Source: Saprospiraceae bacterium (lineage in GTDB: Bacteria > Bacteroidota > Bacteroidia > Chitinophagales > Saprospiraceae). Taken from it: a DNA stretch of 64,000 bases. This document shows, one piece after another, positions 43,959 through 51,324 of the stretch. The position numbers were made by a program, and so were the translations under genes. Where the stretch lies: positions 1 to 64,000 of the forward strand of contig JAGNXB010000001.1 of the NCBI GenBank assembly GCA_017985675.1, written 5' to 3'. Position 1 is the first letter of the stretch; the number at the start of each line of letters is the position of its first letter. The notes beneath the pieces are model-generated. The model did no database searches, was not told the origin of the DNA, and saw only the letters and a list, made by a program, of their open reading frames with translations.

Positions 43959-45863
43959 ATGAGTATGGAAGCCCTTCCGGAAGTTGCTTTAGAACCCGTT
44001 TTAGAAGGTAAGTTTTTATCAGCCAAATCTTCGGCAGACAAGGATCGTTGGGCTGAAGAGTTGTTGTTGTGTTATTCTTACACCAACCCTGAGAAAGCTA
44101 CGGCATTACTTCAAACACTCCATACAACATCAGATAAAAGTCTCCAGGTTATAGTCTGGCGAACTAAGGGTGTCCTTGCTAATCAGTTGAGTAAATATGC
44201 AGAGGCAAATTATGCCTTTAAGGAGGCGTACCACCTGGCTGAATCATCCACAATACCCGAATTACAAACGGATATCCTCCTGGATTGGTCTGCTTTAGAT
44301 ATGAATAAAGGCAACTTAAATGATGCTGAAAACCATATTGAACAAGCTAGGCAATTATACCGTCTCCGCCCGCGCACCAGCCAATACTTTCATTTGCTCA
44401 TTCGCCAGGCTTATTTGGCACTTTACCAAAATCAACTTCCTCAATCCCTTTCGGATTTTATGCAGGCTGAACGCTTGATGTCTGCTCTTCGGGAAAAATG
44501 GTCATGGAATGATATTGATTATATTAGCTTATTATATAGTGGCTTAGGTGAGCTTTATCATGCTGCTGGCGAAAGGGTTTTGGCAAGAGAAGCTTTCCAA
44601 AATGTTATCAGGATATGCCGACATTATGGATTGGTCGCGCGTTTAGCCTGGCATCATTTGAATTTGGGTAACGCTAATTTGGCACTGGATAAGTGGGATG
44701 AAGCAATTGATTCGTATAATCAGGCGCATCAAGTAAACTATCCGGGACAGGAAAAAGCAAAAGCTGGGGCTTGGGCGAATTTGGGATTTATTTTTTTACA
44801 GCAACAAAAGGCAAGAGAGGCGAATCATGCTTTAAACCAAGCTGAAAACTTTTACCAAAAGGAGCCCATCGACAGCCCAAACCTCGCAGTTATTTATAAT
44901 TGGAAAGCCCGGCTAGCTCAGATGGAAGGCAATAAACAAGCGATTATGGCCCATTTTATCCGGGCATCAGAATATGCACGGGCCGTCCAGGATAATCAAC
45001 AGCTTTCTCTTATTTGTAGAGATATTGCCCAATATTTTGCAGAGCAGGAGGATTATCAAAATGCATATGATTACCAATTGCTCCATGACGAATTGGGAGA
45101 AAAGGCGCGCGAAGAAAATCAGCAGCGCCGATTGATGGAAATTCAGGTTAAATATGAAACCGAACAGGTCGAACAGGAAGCAGCCGAACTCAGAGCTCAA
45201 ACCATTGAATTACGCTTGCAAGCGATGCGTGCGCAAATGAACCCGCATTTTCTCTTTAATGCACTTAATGGTATTCAGAATTTTATCCATTCCGAAGACC
45301 CGGATAAAGCCTCAAGATATCTCGCCAAATTCGCCGGACTTGTCAGGAAATCGCTCAACCTGTCCAATACAGAATTGATTACCCTTGAAGATGAAGTGGC
45401 CTTTATTCAGGATTATTTATTTATCAATCAGAAGTTGCGATTTGAAGATCGGCTCGAATTTACGGTTCATGTCGATGAAGATCTGGATGAGGATCGCCTG
45501 GTTATTCCACCCATGATGATTCAGCCATTTGTTGAAAATGCGATCGAGCATGGCTTTATAAAACGAAAAAAAGGCAAAGTGGAAATATCCATCTATCCGG
45601 TCGGCGAAGAACTAGTTTGTTGTACAGTTAAAGATGACGGTATTGGAAGAGAGGCTGCTATTGCCTTTCGAGCCGATGAGCCTCAACGCGAAAATCATCA
45701 GTCCTTAGGCATTGGAATCACTAAAGAACGACTCGAACTACTCAATCGAAGCGGGTTTCCGGGTCATCGATTGGAAGTGGTCGACTTGTATGACAATCAG
45801 CACATTCCCTGTGGCACCAAAGTCGAACTGTACTTTCCAGTTAGACGTAAAACGGTCCAATAA
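43959..45863 (+). CDS. Cytoplasmic TPR sensor histidine kinase (LytS/His_kinase PF06580 type)
   Basis: 634 residues from ATG 43959 (MSMEALPEV); the frame opens at 43917, upstream of a promoter-like TACCTTTA (43947-43954). Residues about 25-400 are helical TPR repeats (SKYAEANYAFKEAYHLAE, LALDKWDEAIDSYNQAH and similar). A coiled coil (about 390-425) leads into the phospho-accepting histidine at about 430 (RAQMNPHFLFNALNG). ATPase motifs are PPMMIQPFVENAIEHGF (N box), VKDDGIGREAA (G1) and LGIGITKERLELLN (G2). There is no signal peptide and no hydrophobic helix; related Bacteroidota TPR kinases usually have a membrane helix between the TPR and kinase parts. It should therefore sense something inside the cell. 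Confidence 0.9.
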   Translation: MSMEALPEVALEPVLEGKFLSAKSSADKDRWAEELLLCYSYTNPEKATALLQTLHTTSDKSLQVIVWRTKGVLANQLSKYAEANYAFKEAYHLAESSTIPELQTDILLDWSALDMNKGNLNDAENHIEQARQLYRLRPRTSQYFHLLIRQAYLALYQNQLPQSLSDFMQAERLMSALREKWSWNDIDYISLLYSGLGELYHAAGERVLAREAFQNVIRICRHYGLVARLAWHHLNLGNANLALDKWDEAIDSYNQAHQVNYPGQEKAKAGAWANLGFIFLQQQKAREANHALNQAENFYQKEPIDSPNLAVIYNWKARLAQMEGNKQAIMAHFIRASEYARAVQDNQQLSLICRDIAQYFAEQEDYQNAYDYQLLHDELGEKAREENQQRRLMEIQVKYETEQVEQEAAELRAQTIELRLQAMRAQMNPHFLFNALNGIQNFIHSEDPDKASRYLAKFAGLVRKSLNLSNTELITLEDEVAFIQDYLFINQKLRFEDRLEFTVHVDEDLDEDRLVIPPMMIQPFVENAIEHGFIKRKKGKVEISIYPVGEELVCCTVKDDGIGREAAIAFRADEPQRENHQSLGIGITKERLELLNRSGFPGHRLEVVDLYDNQHIPCGTKVELYFPVRRKTVQ

Positions 45864-45989
45864 GCTTTACCGTTTTCTCAATCAAACATACCGTTCCCTA
45901 TAAATCCCTGTCCGTAATCGAATTACTGATTGACAAGGATGTTAAAAACGGTCATTTTCGTATCGGTTTTCTCATAGTATGTTTGTTGG

Positions 45990-46028
45990 ATCCTACACCT
46001 AGTTTCCCCCTGGTGTAGGATTTTTTTT
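45990..46028 (+). terminator. Terminator after the TPR kinase gene
   Basis: ATCCTACACC (45990-45999) pairs perfectly with GGTGTAGGAT (46012-46021) and is followed by seven more T. It has no T tract on the other strand, so it serves the plus-strand cassette. Confidence 0.88.
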
Positions 46029-46043
46029 ACCCCAAACCATATT

Positions 46044-48413
46044 TTATTCCAATACACGGAATATACTTTGTATCCTGAATCCGGCTTCATCTACTAACGT
46101 AAGGGTATGAATGCCAGGTTCAGGATTCATTTTCCACTGATGTTTTTCCCGTGTCGAACCCAAATAAAAATTATCAAGGTGCCAGTGTATCACTTGTCCT
46201 GGTTGCCGATGGGCAGCCGTGAATACTAGTGCCTGTCGTTCTCCATTCAGTCCTAATGGAATGGATAATGCTGCCGAAGGTGTAGGATAAATAATTTGGA
46301 TCTGATTACCTGAGCCTAATTCCAGACAATCGGGTGATTGGGGTGGGGGAGGCATGTATTGTGGATTGCCAGGAGCATAGTAGAACGCTTCTACTGGTGG
46401 AATAACAAACCAATTTTTTTTCAAGGCATTTGCAGGTGGCAAGCATGAGCTATTTACAAGATAGCTGCCAGAAGGGTCGAGCAGGAGTTGTTGATGATAT
46501 TGGCAATTGTCTGGCGTAACTTGTGAAGCAGGCACCCACACCGAATCAATTGGACAATATGGATTAGGTGGTGAGCCAGATATTTTACACGCGCCCACAT
46601 ATTTCATGTCATCATATGGTGGCGAAAACCATGTGGTAGCTGGCAATAAATACAAAAGATCAAATAATAAAGGAGCGGCAGCTTGAAGTCCGGTCAAGCC
46701 AGAACGTGGTTCCGCATCCGCATTACCTACCCAAACACCCACAGTATACTCAGGCATAACCCCAATAGCCCAAGCATCCTTAAAGCCAAAACTTGTCCCG
46801 GTTTTCCATGCAAGAGGTCGTGACGATTCAAAATACGTCCAGTTTGTGCCTTCTTCTGGTCGCTCCGGTAATCGCATCGCTTCCAAAATCTGCCATATTG
46901 TACCTGCCCGAAGATGCATAGTTCGGTCCGCATTTGGATGGGATTTGCTTTTGCCCGTCTTTTCCACTAAGAGGGGAGATGACTGCATATCATTTGCATT
47001 GTATCTGCTATTCTCCAGTGTGTACCTTCTTAAAATTCTCGCCAGTTGCCCATAAGCCTGGGTTAGTTCCCATAGAGCAACATCACCGCCACCTAATATC
47101 AAAGAAAGGCCATAATGATCTGCTCCTCTCGTAAGGGAGCCAAATCCCATTTCCTTCAACCGATACAAAAACCGTTCTACACCATATAGATGCAATAGTC
47201 GTACCATCGGTACATTCATTGAAGTGGATAGCGCAATTTCAGCAGGGATTAAACCATGATAACCTTTGTCAAAATTTTCCGGTCTATATGAACCATATTG
47301 GGTCGGAATATCCCTCATCAAACTCCTCGGCCAGATTAGTCCATCTTGTAGTGCCCAACCATAAAGGAATGGTTTTAGTGTGCTTCCCGGACTGCGACGA
47401 GCAGGAATCACATCCACGTCCGAACCTTCGCTCTTGCTGGCTGAAGGCGCGTTTCCGGCATATACGATAACGTTATTTGCAATATTGTCGATGATCAGGA
47501 CGGCCATATTGTGAATGCCATTTCCCACCAGCCGATCCTTATGCCGGGTCATAGTCATGCGCACTTGCTCCTGCATAGATGCATTGATGTGCGTAGCAAT
47601 CCTGCCCGACATGTTGCTCCCAAGTGTTGTAAGTAACTCTGGTGCCATCTGAGGTAGAGGCAGCGGAGCCAAAGGTATTGGTTCGGCAATGGCTAACTGC
47701 CAGGTTTCGGTATCGATGACTTTATTATCCTTCAACTTACGTAGTAGTGCATTGCGTTTGGCCAATAATAAACTCCGATTTCGGCCGGGATGGATCAAGC
47801 CCGGTGCATTAGGAAGAATCGCGAGGGTAGCCGCCTCCCCCCAACTCAATTTGGCGGCATCCTTCCCATAATAGCGCCAACTTGCGGCATCCAGCCCGAT
47901 GACATTTCCTCCAAATGGTGCCCTGTCCATGAACGCCCCCAGGACCCATTCCTTACTTTGTTGAAAAGTCAACCGGATTGCCGCATGAACTTCAATTAGC
48001 TTTTCAACATAAGTCCGGGGTTTGCCTTTGCGGGAAATGCGCATCAATTGCATAGGCAGGGTGCTGCCTCCCCGAACCACTTTGCCGGCTTTCCAGTTTT
48101 GTATGGCGGCCTTTATCATGCTGACAGGATTAATGCCAGGATGCCAACAAAACCATTCGTCTTCAAAAAAGACCACACATTGCGCTATTTTTTCAGGTAC
48201 CTGATGCCCACCTGGAAAACGCCATTGACCGTCTGCTGCTATTCGAGCCCCAAGCAAAGTTCCATCCTCGGCCTCTAAAACGACACTAGCTGGATCGTTT
48301 GAAATCGGTATTGGCAAGGCCAGTGAAAATATAAAGACCAGGGCAACTAATCCTAAACCTGTCATTAAAGTCCCAGGCGTCGTTTTTCGCTTCGGGCTAC
48401 CTCCCATATTCAT
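46044..48413 (-). CDS. pbpC: Penicillin-binding protein 1C
   Basis: 789 residues. One N-terminal membrane helix (about 16-36) is followed by the glycosyltransferase domain with FFEDEWFCWHPGINPVSM (motif 1, with the catalytic glutamate) and RGGSTLPMQLMR. The transpeptidase domain has SPGSTLKPF with the nucleophilic serine, STSMN (SxN) and KTGTS (KTG). The C-terminal ~95 residues are the BiPBP_C beta domain typical of PBP1C. It polymerises and could cross-link peptidoglycan in the periplasm. The start overlaps the tex stop by 11-17 bases (ATG 48407 is an alternative). The alpha-2-macroglobulin gene that often accompanies pbpC is absent. Confidence 0.93.
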   Translation of the reverse strand: MNMGGSPKRKTTPGTLMTGLGLVALVFIFSLALPIPISNDPASVVLEAEDGTLLGARIAADGQWRFPGGHQVPEKIAQCVVFFEDEWFCWHPGINPVSMIKAAIQNWKAGKVVRGGSTLPMQLMRISRKGKPRTYVEKLIEVHAAIRLTFQQSKEWVLGAFMDRAPFGGNVIGLDAASWRYYGKDAAKLSWGEAATLAILPNAPGLIHPGRNRSLLLAKRNALLRKLKDNKVIDTETWQLAIAEPIPLAPLPLPQMAPELLTTLGSNMSGRIATHINASMQEQVRMTMTRHKDRLVGNGIHNMAVLIIDNIANNVIVYAGNAPSASKSEGSDVDVIPARRSPGSTLKPFLYGWALQDGLIWPRSLMRDIPTQYGSYRPENFDKGYHGLIPAEIALSTSMNVPMVRLLHLYGVERFLYRLKEMGFGSLTRGADHYGLSLILGGGDVALWELTQAYGQLARILRRYTLENSRYNANDMQSSPLLVEKTGKSKSHPNADRTMHLRAGTIWQILEAMRLPERPEEGTNWTYFESSRPLAWKTGTSFGFKDAWAIGVMPEYTVGVWVGNADAEPRSGLTGLQAAAPLLFDLLYLLPATTWFSPPYDDMKYVGACKISGSPPNPYCPIDSVWVPASQVTPDNCQYHQQLLLDPSGSYLVNSSCLPPANALKKNWFVIPPVEAFYYAPGNPQYMPPPPQSPDCLELGSGNQIQIIYPTPSAALSIPLGLNGERQALVFTAAHRQPGQVIHWHLDNFYLGSTREKHQWKMNPEPGIHTLTLVDEAGFRIQSIFRVLE

Positions 48414-50541
48414 TTTCCTTTAAGGAAAGATTAATGCGCTTTCGTTCGCGATCAACTGATATGACAGTAGCTTCTACCTCCTGTTGGAGTTGAAGGACCT
48501 CTGCAGGATGACGTATAAATTTCTGTGCCATATTGGAAATGTGGATAAGTCCATCCTCCTTTATTCCCAGGTTGACAAACGCACCAAAATTGGTCAGGTT
48601 GCTAACTATACCAGGTAGTTTCATCCCCTCAAATACATCATCAATGCTGTGGAGGTGAGGAGCAAACTGAAAGGCTCTTGCTTTTCCTCTGTTGTCGACT
48701 CCCGGTTTTTCCAATTCCTTCCGGATGTCATTTAATGTGGGCCAGCCGACTTTTTCCGTGAGATAACGGGACCAATCTACCGCCTGAAGTAACGTTTCGT
48801 TGCCAATCAATTCTTGTAGATTCGTCTTCAAATCACGAGCAATCGATCGGACTAATGCGTACTGCTCAGGGTGGATACCTGAGTTATCCATAAGGACATC
48901 GCTGTCGCGAATCCGGAGGAATCCGGCACATTGCTCAAATGATTTTTCGCCAAGTCTTGGCACTTTTTTCAAATCCTCCCGACTGCGAAAGGGACCATTG
49001 CTGGTACGCCATCCGACAATCGCCTTAGCAAGGGATGGACCAATGCCGGCTACATGAGATAATAAATACGTGCTAGCCGTATTAACCTGCACACCAACAT
49101 TATTGACAGCAAAAAGGGTAGTATCTGCCAATGCTTGTTTCAGTTTTGGTTGGTTTACATCATGTTGGTATTGACCGACGCCAATGGATTTTGGGTCGAT
49201 TTTTACTAATTCCGCTAGTGGATCCATTAATCGTCGACCAATTGAAATACTACCCCGTATAGTTAGATCCAATGCCGGAAATTCTTCCCTAGCCACATCT
49301 GATGCAGAATAAATCGACGCGCCACTTTCACTAACGAGGTATATCTCCACTTCTTTTCCAAAGTTCAGACGCTTTGCCCACTCCAAGGTTTCCTTGCCAG
49401 CTGTTCCGTCGCCAACAGCTATGGCTGCAATCTCATATTTGTGCACCAAGTCGAATAGGATTTGGGCGGCTTCATCCTGCCGGTTTTGAGGAGGATGAGG
49501 AAAAATTGTATCATGTTTTAAAAAATGCCCGTGTTGATCCAAACAAGCAACCTTGCATCCTGTTCTAAATCCGGGGTCCAATGCAAGTACTGGAGTTTGT
49601 CCTAAAGGTGCAGCGAGCAATAGCTGCTTGAGGTTTAATGAAAATACCTTTATTGCATCTGCCTCCATTTTTTCCAACGTCAAATTCCTGCATTCGTTCT
49701 CCAGAGAGGGAAACAATAATCGGTCAAAACCATCAGAAGTAGCAGCTATAATTTCATTGGCGCAGGCACCAGGGTATTTGATATAAGGTTTTTGCAGTTG
49801 GTGTAAAAACCGGTCTTTGTCTGGCAATTCCATTTTCACCCTCAGGATACCCAGTTTTTCACCCCGCTGTATAGCCAGGTATCGATGTGAAGGTACCTTT
49901 GAAATTTGTTCCGCATAGTCGAAATAATCCCTGAATTTATCACGGTCATGAATATCCTTGGTGGTCGCTTTGGTGTGCAGAATGCCTTTGTGTAAAAGGA
50001 CATTTCTTAATTGGAATCGTGTTTCTCTATTTTCTGAAAACCATTCCGCAATGATATCCCGAGCTCCGTCTAAAGCGGCCTCAACATTAGGGACAAGGTC
50101 ATTTAAAAAAGATTTTGCTGAAACCTGAACGTTACCTGATTTATGGTCCACCAGCAATTGGGCAAGTGGCTCAAGCCCATTTTCTCTAGCGACATCTGCT
50201 CTGGTTTTTCGTTTTTTCCGATAAGGCAGATAGATGTCTTCAAGTGCAATGCTATCCCAGGATTGGAATATGGCTCGCTCCAGTTCCGGTGTTAATACCC
50301 CTGATTCTTCCAAGGCGTGGAGTATTGTTTTTTTTCGAGCCTCGAGTGATACATATTTTTGATTGCTCTCAACGATTGCTGCAATAGCCAATTCATCCAA
50401 TCCTCCTGTAGCTTCTTTCCGGTATCGGGCTATAAAAGGAATGGTTCCGCCCTGCCCAAGTAACTTGAGGGTCTCCCTGACGGCTTTCATCTGCAGTCCA
50501 AGTTCCTTTACAATAAGGTCGGCATATAAAATATCAGACAA
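48397..50541 (-). CDS. tex: Tex-family S1 RNA-binding transcription accessory protein
   Basis: 714 residues. The layout is that of Tex: N-terminal helical region with IPFIARYRKEATGGLDE (about 33-49), a YqgF-like RNase H fold (about 325-460, starting VLALDPGFRTGCKVACLD), a tandem helix-hairpin-helix segment (about 490-560, with HVAGIGPSLAKAIV and KVPRLGEKSFEQCAGFLRI), and a C-terminal S1 domain (about 635-710, GIVSNLTNFGAFVNLGIKEDGLIHIS). Tex binds nucleic acids and is linked to transcription and RNA quality control. pbpC follows in the same operon. A longer intergenic region lies upstream. Confidence 0.94.
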   Translation of the reverse strand: MSDILYADLIVKELGLQMKAVRETLKLLGQGGTIPFIARYRKEATGGLDELAIAAIVESNQKYVSLEARKKTILHALEESGVLTPELERAIFQSWDSIALEDIYLPYRKKRKTRADVARENGLEPLAQLLVDHKSGNVQVSAKSFLNDLVPNVEAALDGARDIIAEWFSENRETRFQLRNVLLHKGILHTKATTKDIHDRDKFRDYFDYAEQISKVPSHRYLAIQRGEKLGILRVKMELPDKDRFLHQLQKPYIKYPGACANEIIAATSDGFDRLLFPSLENECRNLTLEKMEADAIKVFSLNLKQLLLAAPLGQTPVLALDPGFRTGCKVACLDQHGHFLKHDTIFPHPPQNRQDEAAQILFDLVHKYEIAAIAVGDGTAGKETLEWAKRLNFGKEVEIYLVSESGASIYSASDVAREEFPALDLTIRGSISIGRRLMDPLAELVKIDPKSIGVGQYQHDVNQPKLKQALADTTLFAVNNVGVQVNTASTYLLSHVAGIGPSLAKAIVGWRTSNGPFRSREDLKKVPRLGEKSFEQCAGFLRIRDSDVLMDNSGIHPEQYALVRSIARDLKTNLQELIGNETLLQAVDWSRYLTEKVGWPTLNDIRKELEKPGVDNRGKARAFQFAPHLHSIDDVFEGMKLPGIVSNLTNFGAFVNLGIKEDGLIHISNMAQKFIRHPAEVLQLQQEVEATVISVDRERKRINLSLKENEYGR

Positions 50542-50600
50542 AGTGCGCTAATTTGGTTTAAAATTAATACCCAAAGGAATAGGGAGTATGGATCAGGTAA

Positions 50601-50632
50601 AACAAAAAAGGCCGCTAGAAAACTAACGGCCT
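50601..50632 (-). terminator. Minus-strand terminator
   Basis: AGGCCG (50609-50614) pairs with CGGCCT (50627-50632), extended by TAG/CTA inside around an AAAA loop. Read on the minus strand it is followed by TTTTTTG. It lies downstream of the candidate small RNA and about 320 bases after the membrane-protein gene. Confidence 0.75.
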
Positions 50633-50791
50633 AAAGGGGGGGTGCTCTTATCTGGGCTTTATTGGCTCATATAAAATATAAACCCGGTCTTTGGGATGAC
50701 CAGATGCAAGTACCCTTAATTGTTCATTGGAATTATTCAAGCCCAAAGGGGCTGCCGACAAAAAATGGTCGGCGGTGGTTTCTCATACTAT
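50606..50791 (-). ncRNA. Candidate small RNA (or mRNA for a very small protein)
   Basis: The unit runs from a consensus -7 element to a Rho-independent terminator, about 185 nt, on the minus strand. Likely helices: GCCGAC/GTCGGC near 50767-50750; CTGGTC/GACCGG around 50705-50685; and AGCCC/GGGCT near 50750-50735, whose GGGCTT can alternatively pair with a downstream AAGCCC. A 37-codon frame starting at TTG (50761-50648) reads like protein (ends RVYILYEPIKPR) but has no ATG. I cannot decide between RNA and peptide; no Rfam family is recognised. Confidence 0.4.
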
Positions 50792-50797
50792 GGACTA

Positions 50798-50805
50798 CAA
50801 AGGTA
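50798..50805 (-). promoter_or_regulatory. -7 promoter element of the candidate small RNA
   Basis: TACCTTTG on the minus strand, preceded by an AT-rich stretch. No coding start consistent with a normal gene follows. Confidence 0.5.
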
Positions 50806-50881
50806 TAAATATTCTGAAGTGATCCTACACTTTTTTCAGATTCCGCAACATCAACCTCAAAACCTCCCTCAGCCTCGTCCT

Positions 50882-50960
50882 TAAAATCTCAAAATCGCCC
50901 TATCCTTACCTCCTCTACTCCTCCACTCCTCTAATCCTCCACTCCTCCCCTCATCTAATC
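50882..50960. repeat. Polypyrimidine tract with short imperfect repeats
   Basis: The core 50910-50955 is almost entirely C and T on the plus strand, with repeated CTCCTC and CTCCACTCCTC units. It sits between the candidate small RNA promoter and the stop of the membrane-protein gene. A slippage-grown repeat is the simple explanation. Confidence 0.6.
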
Positions 50961-51320
50961 CAAACTATTTTTTCGCAAAACCTGCCGTAAACTGGAGCCA
51001 GTCAATCCGCCAAGACCTGCTGCAAGACCTCCTAAAATCCCAGAGATGGCAATGAGAAACAAAGGCGAAATACCATTAAATAATTCACCAATCTGTGCAC
51101 TGAGTATACTTTCATTTAAATGGTTTATCCAAAAGGATAAGCCGGCCCAAAGGAAAAAACCAGCAGTGAACGTCATTAAGAATGCAGGAAGCGGTTTTAA
51201 TCCAGTCAAAAACACGACTACTCCTGCAACGAATACAATGGTCCACCAAGGAAGCCATTCACCTGCGAGAAATGCCAACGCGATGGTGGTGAAAAATGTA
51301 ATAAGGATCCTGTAGGTCAT
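50955..51320 (-). CDS. Small inner-membrane protein of unknown function
   Basis: 121 residues, about four membrane helices (TFFTTIALAFLAGEWLPWW, IVFVAGVVVFLTGL, AFLMTFTAGFFLWAGLSFWI, and LIAISGILGGLAAGLGGLTG near the C terminus). The last helix is glycine-rich, as in packing-tight membrane proteins. I have seen similar small proteins next to penicillin-acylase genes in Bacteroidota but know no function. It starts 4 bases after the acylase stop, so the two are cotranscribed. Confidence 0.75.
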   Translation of the reverse strand: MTYRILITFFTTIALAFLAGEWLPWWTIVFVAGVVVFLTGLKPLPAFLMTFTAGFFLWAGLSFWINHLNESILSAQIGELFNGISPLFLIAISGILGGLAAGLGGLTGSSLRQVLRKNSLD

Positions 51321-51324
51321 AGGG

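Larger units (their letters stand above)
50542..50954. other. 413-base intergenic region holding a minus-strand transcription unit and a polypyrimidine tract
   Basis: It contains, on the minus strand, a -7 element (50805-50798), a structured stretch and a terminator (50601-50632), together a likely short RNA gene. A pyrimidine-only-like tract lies at 50882-50960. No conventional gene of more than 40 codons is present. Details are in the separate entries. Confidence 0.6.

Noticed and set aside
45849..45876. 8-bp inverted repeat AAAACGGT/ACCGTTTT at the end of the TPR kinase gene as terminator
   Set aside because: No T tract follows; the strong terminator at 45990-46028 explains termination.
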